A DNA stretch of 64,000 bases, taken from Mycocentrospora acerina. Taxonomy: Eukaryota > Ascomycota > Dothideomycetes > Pleosporales. Under the pieces are notes generated by a model. That model was not told the DNA's origin, searched no databases, and was given only the letters and a program-made list of their open reading frames with translations. The stretch is from positions 1,302,001-1,366,000 of the forward strand of contig JAKUHH010000177.1 in assembly GCA_022701365.1 (NCBI GenBank), given 5' to 3'. The position numbers and the translations under genes were made by a program. Below, in pieces: positions 45,770 to 54,804 of the stretch. Each line of letters starts with the position of its first letter. Within the stretch, counting starts at the first letter, position 1.

Positions 45770-46197
45770 TCACTTTCTCTTGTTGAACTTCTTGGATTCT
45801 GAGATGCATTAGCCTTGGCCCGTCCCCTGGATACTATGAAATGCAATGGCCACTTACCGGCAGCAGTCCTCTTCTTCTTGGGTGGGGCCTTGCCTCTGGA
45901 CCTCGCGACGTTGAGGTGCTCCAGCCAGTCCTCCTCGTCCTCGTCGATGATCTCGTGCTCGGGGTACAGCGATCGCAGCTGGCTGATTGTTCCGATGCGC
46001 GGCGGGTAGTATGAGGCGACCGAGGGGCCCTTGAGGCGCTGGTGCAGGATGCGCGAGCCCAGACGCAGACGCTCGGGGTTGTATGTCGTGTTGAAGACGC
46101 GACATTGGACCTGGACGAGTTATAGAGCGGCGCGTGGATGCACTGGAGAGATACCCACCTTCAGGAGGTCCATTATCCGTTGCCGTGGGACCGCCAT
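45770..46197 (-). CDS. RSM27: Mitochondrial small-subunit ribosomal protein mS33 (Rsm27)
   Basis: Three exons: 46197-46159, 46110-45858 and 45798-45770, giving 106 aa; yeast Rsm27 is of similar size. It starts MAVPRQRIMDLLK, followed by VQCRVFNTTYNPERLRLG, RILHQRLKGPSVASYYP and RIGTISQLRSLYPE, which are the conserved mS33 blocks. The C-terminus is Lys-rich (KAPPKKKRTAA and KKFNKRK). mS33 is a component of the mitoribosome small subunit. The last exon is only 29 nt. The gene is divergent from the RNase III gene with 388 bp between starts; the spacer carries a 26-bp tandem repeat. Confidence 0.93.
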
Positions 46198-46585
46198 TGT
46201 GAGTGTAGATGGTGGTGGTGGTAGGATTGAGATTTCGCTCGACGACGTGAAGAACTCGAGGCACTTGAAGAACTTGAATCACAGAGGCACTTGGAGATGT
46301 TAAATCACAGAGGCATTTGAAGATGTTGAATCACAGAGGCATTTAAAGAAATTGAATCACTCCGGCGAGTCTACTCTATAGAATGAAAGGCTCAATCACT
46401 CGGATTACGCCTCTGGGCCTGCTTGCGGAGAGGAGCGGAGGTGAAGTCGACATGTGGCTTGGCGCCGCTAGCATTTCGCCATCCTGTCCAGCAACTTTGT
46501 TGGGTTCCTGCGTGCTTCTTGCTCGCGTGCACACAACACAACACATCACAACACATCACATCACATCCCCACATTCCTACCCACC
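46198..46585. promoter_or_regulatory. Bidirectional promoter of mS33 and RNase III genes
   Basis: The mS33 side has a GGT/GGTGGT run and a tandem 26-bp repeat (see separate entry). The RNase III side is a CACA/ATCACA-rich 5' leader directly before the ATG at 46586. With 388 bp in all, the two genes very likely share control sequences. Confidence 0.55.
46255..46361. repeat. 26-bp tandem repeat, about 3.5 copies
   Basis: Copies start at 46274, 46300 and 46326, each near TTGAATCACAGAGGCATTTG plus six bases, with a half copy before (46255-46273) and the start of a fourth at 46352. Copies differ at only a few bases. The array lies 60-165 bp upstream of the mS33 ATG. Confidence 0.92.
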
Positions 46586-48019
46586 ATGTCTGCAAACAAG
46601 CGCGGCGGCGCCTTCAATCACTACGGCGACCGCAGCCAGCACAACAACAAGAAGCCGCGCCCGGCCTACAGCTCGCTACCCAACAGCACCTCGTCGCACT
46701 ACGATGACCGGAGTCGCAACGGGCATGGCAAGCCCCAACAACGCGGCGCGCCCCCACCGCCACAGCCAGCGCTCTCGGCGACGGAGATGCAGACGGGGCT
46801 CGTGGCTCTGCTTGACAGATTCGTGGCAGCCGAGACCAGGCCCGACGGCGACAAGAGCATCCTGCACCACGCAACAGAGCTGCGCCGACTCGTGTCCCGT
46901 CGCACCGACAGCAATCCCTCTGTCCAGGCCAGGCGCGAGCTCGACATCAAGCGCCCAGACCACGTGCCCAACGTCGTTGTCCCCGACTACATCTACCGCA
47001 AGGTCAAGGAGTCGCAAGACTTGCCTCCTCTACCACCCATCTCAGAGCCCCACCTCCACGAAGCCGTCTTCACCCACCGAACCTTCCACGATGCCTCTGG
47101 CCAACTCGGCGCGCATATCGACCTCACCCTCGACTACGAGCGCCTCGAATTCCTCGGCGATGCCTACATTGAACTGATCGCCTCGCGCGCCCTCTACAAC
47201 CGCTTCCCGCAGGTCGACGTCCCACAACTCTGCTCCTGGCGTGAGCGCTTAGTCGAGAACTCGGCCCTGGGCAAGTTCTCCGAAGCATACGGGTTTCCGG
47301 ACCGGCTGAAGCGAAATGCGCACTGGGACAAGGACTCCAAGTCATGGAAAAAGGTAGTCGCCGACATCTTCGAGGCCTATATCGCGGCGCTCGTCTTGTC
47401 CGACCCAGAACACGGCTTCACCACCGCAGAGAACTGGCTTGACGAGCTCTGGGCCCCGCAGCTGCTCGGTTTCAAGGAGAAGATCATCGAGAACCCGCGC
47501 GCGAGAGATGACCTGCAGAAGCTCCTCTTTGTCAATGACGTCAAGCTCGACTTTCGCCAGGAAAAGCCCATGTCATACGACTCGAGTAATTTGCAGGTGT
47601 ACTCTATGGGCGTGTACCTGACGGGCTGGGGATACAACGATGAGTGGCTGGGCAGTGGACAAGGGCAGAACAAAGTGCAAGCCTGTGTTGCGGCGGCTAC
47701 CGATGCGCTCAAGAAGAATAACGCCGTACTGCAGGACGCCACGAAGCAGAAGGCAGCGTTGCTCGAAGTCCGGCGGATAGCAAAGGAGGCAAAGGCAAAG
47801 GCAGACGCGGAAGCAAAAGAGAATGATGACGGCGATGCCACAGAAAAGACAAAGCCAGTCGATTCATCAGACCTTGTAGACGCGGAGAAAGCAGAACATG
47901 CCAGCGATATCAAAAAACGAAAGAGCGAAGCAGACGACGCGTCGTTGCAAAAGAGCAAGAAGAAACACAAAAAGGAGAAGGAGAAGCGTAAGCCATCGTC
48001 CAATGACGACAGCTCGTGA
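46586..48019 (+). CDS. Ribonuclease III (nuclear Rnt1-type)
   Basis: A single exon of 477 aa. After a low-complexity polar N-terminus and a helical region, the RNase III domain has YERLEFLGDAYIELIASRALYNRFP with acidic residues Glu185, Glu188 and Asp192. The second metal-binding pair is Asp260 and Glu263 in VVADIFEAYIAALVL. All key acidic residues are kept, so the enzyme should be catalytic, unlike the ribosomal RNase III-like proteins mL44/mL57. A dsRNA-binding-domain-like segment follows (about 330-385, VYLTGWGYNDEWLGSGQGQNK). The C-terminal 100 residues are Lys/Glu/Asp-rich with a basic KKRKSE then KKKHKKEKEKRK block, fitting nuclear or nucleolar import. Rnt1-type enzymes trim pre-rRNA and snoRNA/snRNA precursors. 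It shares a promoter with mS33. Confidence 0.9.
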   Translation: MSANKRGGAFNHYGDRSQHNNKKPRPAYSSLPNSTSSHYDDRSRNGHGKPQQRGAPPPPQPALSATEMQTGLVALLDRFVAAETRPDGDKSILHHATELRRLVSRRTDSNPSVQARRELDIKRPDHVPNVVVPDYIYRKVKESQDLPPLPPISEPHLHEAVFTHRTFHDASGQLGAHIDLTLDYERLEFLGDAYIELIASRALYNRFPQVDVPQLCSWRERLVENSALGKFSEAYGFPDRLKRNAHWDKDSKSWKKVVADIFEAYIAALVLSDPEHGFTTAENWLDELWAPQLLGFKEKIIENPRARDDLQKLLFVNDVKLDFRQEKPMSYDSSNLQVYSMGVYLTGWGYNDEWLGSGQGQNKVQACVAAATDALKKNNAVLQDATKQKAALLEVRRIAKEAKAKADAEAKENDDGDATEKTKPVDSSDLVDAEKAEHASDIKKRKSEADDASLQKSKKKHKKEKEKRKPSSNDDSS

Positions 48020-48375
48020 GCAACGAGTCGTCTCTGGAAGATGGACAGCTTATCTTGCGGCATTTAGATCTGTGCCGTATCAGCATCTAGAGGAGAAATT
48101 TCACAGATGGCCCAAAAAGAGTTCACAGCTCGCCTTTATGTCAGCCCAAAGATGTAACTGACAGCTAGCAGAGTTGTAGATATTCTATCCACTCTCCCCC
48201 TCAACATTTACAAGCATATTCCTTTCCTTCCTGTCTGGCTTGATTTGTTCAAAAGTCCCAATAGTATCCACATTTTTCTCTACCATAAAACGCCCCGTTA
48301 CGCCTTTCCGTCGCTTGCCCCTCCTCATACCCATATCCCTATCCCTATCCCTATCCCTATGCCGTCACAAGTCGC
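48020..48375. other. Convergent 3' intergenic region (RNase III / GAR synthetase)
   Basis: No gene is seen. The only feature is four perfect ATCCCT units at 48335-48358, just beyond the GAR synthetase stop. Confidence 0.65.
48335..48358. repeat. (ATCCCT)4 hexamer repeat
   Basis: Four perfect 6-bp units. The unit resembles but is not the fungal telomere repeat complement CCCTAA. Confidence 0.95.
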
Positions 48376-49732
48376 TCACTTCTTCAGCGCCCGGCCGGCA
48401 ATGTCCTTGCGGTACTGCATGCCCTCAAAGTGTATGCACTCAACACCCTTGTATGCCTTTGCAACGGCTTCTTCCAGTGTGGGTGCTGTGGCTGTCGACG
48501 CAATGACGCGGCCGCCAGATGTCTTGAGCGAGCCGTCGGCCATGCTTGTTCCCGCGTGGAAGAGCACGACATCTTTGTCTGGTCAGTACATGATGAGAGA
48601 GAAGTTTTGGGGGAAAAGAAAAAGACTTACCCTCAGGCACAGCATCAAGCGTCATGGGCGTTCCCTTTGCATAGTTTCCGGGATACCCACCCGCAGCCAC
48701 GACAACCGTCGCCGCCGACCTCCCCGACACCTTGACGTCGACATCAGAGAGCTTTCCATCTGCACACGCAACCATGACCTCCGCCAAGTCGCCCTCCATA
48801 AGCGCGAGCAGCGACTGCGTCTCGGGATCGCCAAACCTCACATTGTACTCCAACACCTTGGCGCCCTGCTCCGTCATCATTAGCCCCGTGAACAACACGC
48901 CCTTAAACGGATACCCCTCCTTCCTCATCCCATCGATTGTCGGCTGCAAAATCTCTTTGTCAACCTTTGCAAGAAGCTCCGCAGGCGCAATACGCGTCGG
49001 GGCATACGTCCCCATGCCACCCGTGTTGGGGCCCAGGTCGTTGTCGAAAATGCGCTTGTGGTCCTGCGCGGGTGGGAGAGACTTGATCACGTTTCCATCC
49101 GAGAAGGAGAGGATGCTCAGCTCGTCGCCGGTCATAAACTCCTCAATCACAACCTCATCCCCTGCGGTGCCGAACTCGTGGTCAAGCATGATCTCCTTGA
49201 GCGCGGTGTGGGCCTCTTCCTTGGTCTGCGGGATGATGACGCCCTTTCCGGCGGCGAGGCCAGACGCCTTGATCACCACGTTGTGCGAGATGGTGTCTAG
49301 GTACTTTTTCGCGGCGGTGTAGTCGCTGAAGTTCTCGTACGCGGCAGTCGGGATGTTGTGTCGCTTCATAAAGTCCTTGGAAAACGTCTTGCTGCCCTCC
49401 ATCGTAGCGGCCTTTTCGCTGGGCCCGAACGCCTTGATGTGCGACCCGCCATGCTGGTGGAAGTAGTCGACGATGCCGGCGACGAGGGGGGCCTCAGGGC
49501 CAGGAATCAGTAGATTGATGTTCTTCTCCTTGGAGAACGCGACGAGGCCTGCAAAATCGCTGTCTTTGATGTGCGAAATGTTGGTCACCTTGTCCGGGTT
49601 GAGCGTTGCGGTGCCGCCGTTACCGGGGCACACATAAATGTGCGCGACGCGCGGCGATTGGAGCAGTTTCCACGCGAGGGCGTGTTCGCGGCCACCGTTG
49701 CCGACGAGAAGGATGTGGAGTTGGTCTGCCAT
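48376..49732 (-). CDS. Phosphoribosylamine-glycine ligase (GAR synthetase), monofunctional
   Basis: Two exons: 49732-48631 and 48578-48376, giving 434 aa, the length of a bacterial PurD. It begins MADQLHILLVGNGGREHALA. The ATP-grasp core shows VIKASGLAAGKGV, VVIEEFMTGDELS and the metal-binding VLEYNVRFGDPETQ. The C-terminal lobe ends DVVLFHAGTSMADG and RKDIAGRALKK, then a stop. The enzyme joins glycine to phosphoribosylamine with ATP in step two of purine synthesis, in the cytosol. In yeast, fission yeast and most fungi I know this domain is fused to AIR synthetase (ADE5,7), about 800 aa. Here the frame stops right after the GARS domain and no AIRS sequence lies downstream, where the convergent RNase III gene begins 350 bp away. 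Confidence 0.92.
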
Positions 49733-50180
49733 GACTTGAAATTCTTTTTTGAGAAGTGCTGCTGTAATCAACGGGCAAAAAAGTTTGAAGGGTTTGGCTT
49801 CGGTGGGATGTTTGGATTGGGAAATTTTTGGAGCTGCCCCGCGGTGGGGTAAAAGTGCAGGGATGGGCCGGTGAGGTCATTGGATGGAGATCGGCTGTAC
49901 CTGAAAGAGGCCAGCCAACTTTTGTCAAGTGCTGAAGAATTTGAACAAGAAGTTTCATACGCTACCTCTTCTCTCTCTCCCAGTCGTTTGCTAGTAGTGT
50001 CGGATGGTCTGTGTGCGAGAAACACCGGTTTCAGTACAGAGTAAAAGTGTGCATCTTCGATCAAATCAACTCGTAGAGGTAGTATATGTCTATGCTGGGT
50101 ATTACCAAACTGACTGCCTCTTCCTAAACCACTGTCCCTAGCCGTGCACTTTTTAACTCCTTCATCTGCTCTCCCACTCC
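49733..50180. other. Promoter side of the GAR synthetase gene
   Basis: The 448 bp hold the GAR synthetase promoter and the 3' end of the phosphatase gene, both on the minus strand. No gene or repeat is seen. I see no clear TGACTC-type (Gcn4/CpcA) purine-control site. Confidence 0.5.
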
Positions 50181-53100
50181 CTAATGTTCGTTGTTCAAGA
50201 ACAGCTCCATAATCCTGATCATCCTCTCCTTTCTGACCGCCTTGTCCTTCTCCCTCATCCTTGCTTCTTCCTTGTACCTAAACAAGGCGTCAGAGAACAC
50301 TGTAGCGTAATTTCGGTTGATCAGCTGCCGGATAGCGACCTCAGGCACCCTGCTCAGCGTTCTGCGTCTGACAGAGACTACGGGGCTGCTAGGAAGTTCT
50401 GTACTCGTGCGAGGCGAGTCAGGCTTCGGTTTGCTCGCCTCTGTAATTTGATTCGTCATGTTCTGCATCATCGATAGCAGGAGCAAGAAGGTTGCGTTGT
50501 GGTTTGGTGCAGTGGCTAGGATCTCGAGGATCGCCATCTTCTCGTCGTCAGGAAGGAGAACCTGTTTCGATCTCTCGCGGGTTACAATACCCTCTTCCAA
50601 CTTCTCCCAGAGACTCTTTGTTATCACGCCGTCTGTTAGACTAGACAGAAACGTAATCAAGACCTCGGCCAGCACTTCAACCCTCTCCTTTGACCGTGTT
50701 TCTGGTTGAAAAGCAGCGGCAAAGGGGGTATCGCAGTCAATTGCATCGTATACCTCCGCAATCTCGTCTTCACGTACAGGTGTGACGTTGATGGATTGCG
50801 TGTGTGACTTGACAAACGGCCAACCTGCATTGTCTTGCCATGGTGCTCTCTCGCCCTCAGATTTTGTCATTTCCCATTCGGCTAATGTGCGCTCAGTCAA
50901 GTCTTCTATCGATTCCGTCAGCCGGAATATTTCGCGGGGTACGCTCCACATTACCCCACTGCCGTCTGCGCGATCAGGTGTTTGATTCTGCAGCTTTCTG
51001 ATTCCACCTTCCGGGATTTTGATCAGTTTATCGACAGTGCGGGCCAATGCTGATTTCAGCCATCGTCCTTTGATTGGTAGAAAGTGATCACGACCACCTT
51101 CTACGCGTAAGACTAGTATTTCATCAAGGGAAGAGTTATCGTCGTTGAAGTTGCGAACCGTCTCCTTCAAATCGATCTTGAGTTTGAGCTCGGCGTTGAC
51201 GACGTCAGCTGGCAGAAGAGTAAAACGTTCTTGAACATCGTCAGGCCCAGTGCTTGTGCGCTTATCCGGCTCTCTATCGAAAGTAACACTCAGCCAGGGC
51301 GGGAATGCTCCTGAAGCTTCGTCGCCTGCAACCGGCCGGTCAGCAAATCCAAATGTTGCCGGTACTCTGCCAGTATTTGCAATCGTGATAGTGCGGCGCT
51401 TGGACTTTGCGAACTTTACGTCGCCAAAATCGACGCCATCAAAGGAGCTGTCTGTCTTATCGTCATCTTCGTCTGATAATGCAGATCCAGTCTTGCGGTC
51501 CACCACGACCGCTATCGATGGGCGGCCTTCGTTTTCCTGTCGATCTAACTCACGAGCCACCTCAGTGTGTATAGCAGCTTTGAGCTTGGGTACGACTGCA
51601 TCGTATTTCAACGAGAAGACAGCATCTAGCGGTTTGTGATCAGAACTAAGTACACGCAGATGAGTGGTGTAGTATTCAAGCAGTATTTCGTCCGAGAATC
51701 CATCCTTAGTTGTAACAAGCTCAGGTTGTGGATCCTCATCTTCGTCGTAATCGTCGTTGTCGCCATCTTTGGCAGGGTCGTAGTCCCACAAGACTTCATC
51801 ATTGCCTGGCATGTCCATGCCTGTTGCCTTCATGTCGTCGGCTTGCTTGCGTGCTGCTTCTTGATCTTTGATTCTAGCATCGTACCGCAACTTTGCCGCT
51901 CGAGTCCTGTAAAGAATGCGATCGCACCAACTGGGGCAGCGGCGCTTCTCGCTGGAATCGAAAACCCCCACTTTACCGATGTCATACTTGTACGATGGAA
52001 GAAAGCGTATAGGGCCCTCCTCCCAACCGTCGTGAAATGCTTTACCAGCCTTCATTTGCTGATGCAGCTCATCATGAGGCAGAAGAGACGAAATAGTAGT
52101 CTGTACAGAGGCAGGATCCAGCTCTGGGGGCAGTGGTATGGAGTCTTCTGAAGACTTTTTGTAAATGTATCCTGAGTCGTCTGAGGTTGAGGGTCTACTT
52201 TCTTCTTCCTTGTCAAAATCTTTAGTGTGTACTGTGAGCAGTCTTCGAACGTCGTCGCCCGGCATGCCCGTAAGACGGTAGTTCAGGTCACCGAACCAGA
52301 AAGCAAACTCCTCGTCTCCTAAACCCTCTCCCTGACTCTGCGAGGAGCCTAGTGAGTCTACAATGGGGTCGAAGCGCGTTCGGGAAGCTATCTGGGCAAA
52401 GTCCCAGTTCCTACGCTCCAAAGCTGTTTTGTCTGCTCCAGCGCCAAGGTGGGAGTTGACGAAGACGAGCCGCGTTGTTTCTCCAAGAACTATCCGTGTT
52501 GTGACTGCACCCTTGTTCCCCATGTAGCCCATGAGGCCAGTCCCAACACTAGTGGTGCTGACATTCTTAATCTGGGGAGCCACTTCTGGAGACGCATAGA
52601 TTACCAGCCACAGGCCAATCAACTGCTGCTCTGACACCAGCTGGTATCCTTTTGGCAGCGCTTCTTCGATTACTGCTTTCCACCTGTTTGCGACAGACGG
52701 GTCTGTGTAAGGTCTCAACGCCTCTGCAGCCGAAGTGATATCAACGATCTCTTGCAGACCCAGTACATAGATTCCTATGTCTTCTCCTGCAGGCACCAGT
52801 TCGACGTCGTTGTGTGGGATGGTGGATGCACGCTTCGTGTGGCGCGCCTCTTGTGCGGCCACGCTTTCACGATTCTCTGTTACTTTATCTTCCGGCTCTT
52901 CCACGCCAAGGCCAGCAAGAGACTCTTCTACGCCCTTGCCCTTCACAAACCAACCGCCAACGTCTCGCTCGGTGCCCTTGCAGCCTGCAACGTTCCAAGT
53001 GCCCACCTTGATGCGAATGTCGCGGGGTCGTGTGTACTCTTTTCTGCGTTCATACAAGATCTGCGATAGAGTTGCCTGCTGCGTCGTGATGGAAGCATTG

Positions 53101-53186
53101 CTGATAGATCGTGCACCGGGAAAGGCGCCTGGTATTTGGGCGTCGAGGTGCGTAGGCGAAAGATGTGAGGATGTATCGGAAGGCAT
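50181..53186 (-). CDS. Inositol polyphosphate 5-phosphatase, OCRL/INPP5B-like
   Basis: A single exon of 1001 aa. The IPPc catalytic domain spans about residues 58-540, with KVGTWNVAGCK, VLGLQEIVDI (metal-binding Glu), GYMGNKGAVTTRI, FVNSHLGAG, FAFWFGDLNYRL, CPSWCDRILYR and LSSDHKPLDAVF, all the ordered motifs of active 5-phosphatases. A linker rich in Asp and Glu interrupts it before the last motif (GDNDDYDEDEDPQPE). Next comes an ASH-like beta domain (about 590-720, starting VDFGDVKFAKSKRRTITIANTG). The C-terminal RhoGAP-like helical domain (about 730-920) is likely inactive as in OCRL. The N-terminus is Ser/Thr-rich; no Sac1 domain is present, so it is not a yeast Inp51-53 type. It should remove the 5-phosphate of PI(4,5)P2 at endosomal or plasma membranes. 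Divergent from DCP1, 327 bp apart. Confidence 0.92.
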   Translation of the reverse strand: MPSDTSSHLSPTHLDAQIPGAFPGARSISNASITTQQATLSQILYERRKEYTRPRDIRIKVGTWNVAGCKGTERDVGGWFVKGKGVEESLAGLGVEEPEDKVTENRESVAAQEARHTKRASTIPHNDVELVPAGEDIGIYVLGLQEIVDITSAAEALRPYTDPSVANRWKAVIEEALPKGYQLVSEQQLIGLWLVIYASPEVAPQIKNVSTTSVGTGLMGYMGNKGAVTTRIVLGETTRLVFVNSHLGAGADKTALERRNWDFAQIASRTRFDPIVDSLGSSQSQGEGLGDEEFAFWFGDLNYRLTGMPGDDVRRLLTVHTKDFDKEEESRPSTSDDSGYIYKKSSEDSIPLPPELDPASVQTTISSLLPHDELHQQMKAGKAFHDGWEEGPIRFLPSYKYDIGKVGVFDSSEKRRCPSWCDRILYRTRAAKLRYDARIKDQEAARKQADDMKATGMDMPGNDEVLWDYDPAKDGDNDDYDEDEDPQPELVTTKDGFSDEILLEYYTTHLRVLSSDHKPLDAVFSLKYDAVVPKLKAAIHTEVARELDRQENEGRPSIAVVVDRKTGSALSDEDDDKTDSSFDGVDFGDVKFAKSKRRTITIANTGRVPATFGFADRPVAGDEASGAFPPWLSVTFDREPDKRTSTGPDDVQERFTLLPADVVNAELKLKIDLKETVRNFNDDNSSLDEILVLRVEGGRDHFLPIKGRWLKSALARTVDKLIKIPEGGIRKLQNQTPDRADGSGVMWSVPREIFRLTESIEDLTERTLAEWEMTKSEGERAPWQDNAGWPFVKSHTQSINVTPVREDEIAEVYDAIDCDTPFAAAFQPETRSKERVEVLAEVLITFLSSLTDGVITKSLWEKLEEGIVTRERSKQVLLPDDEKMAILEILATAPNHNATFLLLLSMMQNMTNQITEASKPKPDSPRTSTELPSSPVVSVRRRTLSRVPEVAIRQLINRNYATVFSDALFRYKEEARMREKDKAVRKERMIRIMELFLNNEH

Positions 53187-53513
53187 GGCGGGCTTTGCTA
53201 TGGGAAGGAAAGTGTGGGTTCACGGGGGCAGATGAAGATGAAGACAGGGCAGGTTGAAGAAACGTCAGTCATGACTTCTCGTAAATGGAGGGGTTTGATT
53301 GTTTCTGGTAGTATCATAAGCCACAGGAGAACACGGCAATGACGACACCGTGGCTGTGGTGTTGTGAAAGAAAGACTGGCCTCGACGTGCGTGCGGCAGG
53401 AGATCCACAGGGGCCAAATACCGACCAGCCTAGCCTCGACGCTCGCTCACCAGCTCCACATACATATCACCACCACCATCATCATCATCCACACCAGACA
53501 GGCCGCCTCCGCC
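53187..53513. promoter_or_regulatory. Divergent promoter (5-phosphatase / DCP1)
   Basis: Only 327 bp separate the starts at 53186 (minus) and 53514 (plus). A CAC/CAT-rich triplet stretch at about 53469-53493 lies in the DCP1 leader. The frame upstream of 53514 is open in phase with DCP1 but has no convincing protein features. Confidence 0.5.
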
Positions 53514-54326
53514 ATGGCGCCACACAAAGCCAAAGCGCGCGCCAGCTATACTCAACCACCGCCGCTGCCTTCAGACTACGAGACAGATGCAGCGCCGGCC
53601 GCAGTCGACCTGCCCCCACCACCCCCGCGCTCCAATGAAGAGCTCAACTTCTCCGTCCTGCGCCGCCAGTACTCCGATCTCCTCTCCATCGAACACGTGA
53701 CTCCATATGCAGCGCTGTACACGTTCAACCTCGAGACGCAGCAATGGGAGAAAGTCGGCATCGAAGGCACGTTATTTGTATGCCGGTTGACGCCGTCACC
53801 TATTGGCGCCGACCGCTTCTGCGCCATTATTCTCAACCGCCGTGGACTCGACAACTTCTACATTGACCTGACTAGCCCTGATGTCATGGAGATCACAGAC
53901 CCATATGTTATTCTGCAGGGCGACCAGGTCTACGGCATTTGGATCTTCGCCGACCCGCCTCCAGCCTCGACCGCAAACTGCCGAATCGAGACGGCCAACA
54001 AGATGATGGGCATTGCAGAGAGGGCCCAAGCAAGTCGTGAAGCAAAGGAGAGGGAGGGTAAGAATGGTGTTCATCAGGCTACTGAACAGGCAGAGGTGTC
54101 TTCTTCTGTTCCCATGGGCCGCCAGCTTTCCCTCCGTGAGCTCTTTGGCCAGCAACGCCAGCAAGATGCTGGTTTCAGCGTACACAGTCACAACAGCCAG
54201 CCTGCGCCACACATGTATCCACCACAACCAGCATACACACCAACACCCACCTCTCGGCCAGCGCAGCAGGATGTACTGGGCCAGCTTTTCATGAAAGCGA
54301 AGCAGGATTATAATGGCCTTGGCTGA
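53514..54326 (+). CDS. DCP1: mRNA-decapping enzyme subunit DCP1
   Basis: A single exon of 270 aa from the ATG at 53514 (MAPHKAKARASYTQPPPLPS). The EVH1-like Dcp1 fold runs over about residues 40-165: NFSVLRRQYSDLLSIEHVTP, a core VALYDF-type strand here YAALYTFN, QQWEKVGIEGTLFVCRL, FCAIILNRRGLDNFYIDLT and QGDQVYGIWIFAD. A Gln/Pro/His-rich C-terminal part contains RQLSLRELFGQ and ends DVLGQLFMKAKQDYNGLG, likely short binding motifs for decapping partners. Dcp1 activates Dcp2 to remove the 5' cap of mRNA in P-bodies. Yeast Dcp1 is shorter; this size is ordinary for filamentous fungi. Confidence 0.9.
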   Translation: MAPHKAKARASYTQPPPLPSDYETDAAPAAVDLPPPPPRSNEELNFSVLRRQYSDLLSIEHVTPYAALYTFNLETQQWEKVGIEGTLFVCRLTPSPIGADRFCAIILNRRGLDNFYIDLTSPDVMEITDPYVILQGDQVYGIWIFADPPPASTANCRIETANKMMGIAERAQASREAKEREGKNGVHQATEQAEVSSSVPMGRQLSLRELFGQQRQQDAGFSVHSHNSQPAPHMYPPQPAYTPTPTSRPAQQDVLGQLFMKAKQDYNGLG

Positions 54327-54804
54327 TGTGGTTGTGCTACTGGACACAATCTAAACAAACAAAACGATGACAACATAACATGGGGCACAGCACGAGGAAA
54401 CGAACATGAAGGTCTCGATGCAGGTGCACAGTATCAGCTGCACCCAAATCGCATCTGACGGGTCCTCACGCCCCCCGTCGAATTGCCCACAGCGTTATGA
54501 TAATCCTTGATATGGCAGTGTACATATGAACCATGCTGTGCGACTATTGAGCCATAGTATTGCTCGTCGCAGCTACATGAGAAATCAAAGATGTGGAAGC
54601 AAACAACTTGTTGCTCTTAGTATGCACTACACAACTTCAGACCAACCGGACCTTGAAGGGTACTAGGTATACCTGCAGACTTTGCTATGGTTACTGAAAG
54701 GGCTAGAAGGATCAGGGTAGTCACGGATGAGTAAATTACTATGATGCACACGAAACGTATGTGATTATTATTCTTGTTCCGTAGCTGTTATTCACAACAA
54801 ACGT
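54327..54804. other. Convergent 3' intergenic region (DCP1 / LDAH)
   Basis: No gene, RNA or repeat of note is seen in this 478-bp spacer between two converging genes. Confidence 0.65.

Noticed and set aside
48335..48358. Interstitial telomere repeat
   Set aside because: The unit is ATCCCT, not CCCTAA, and with four copies it is an ordinary microsatellite.
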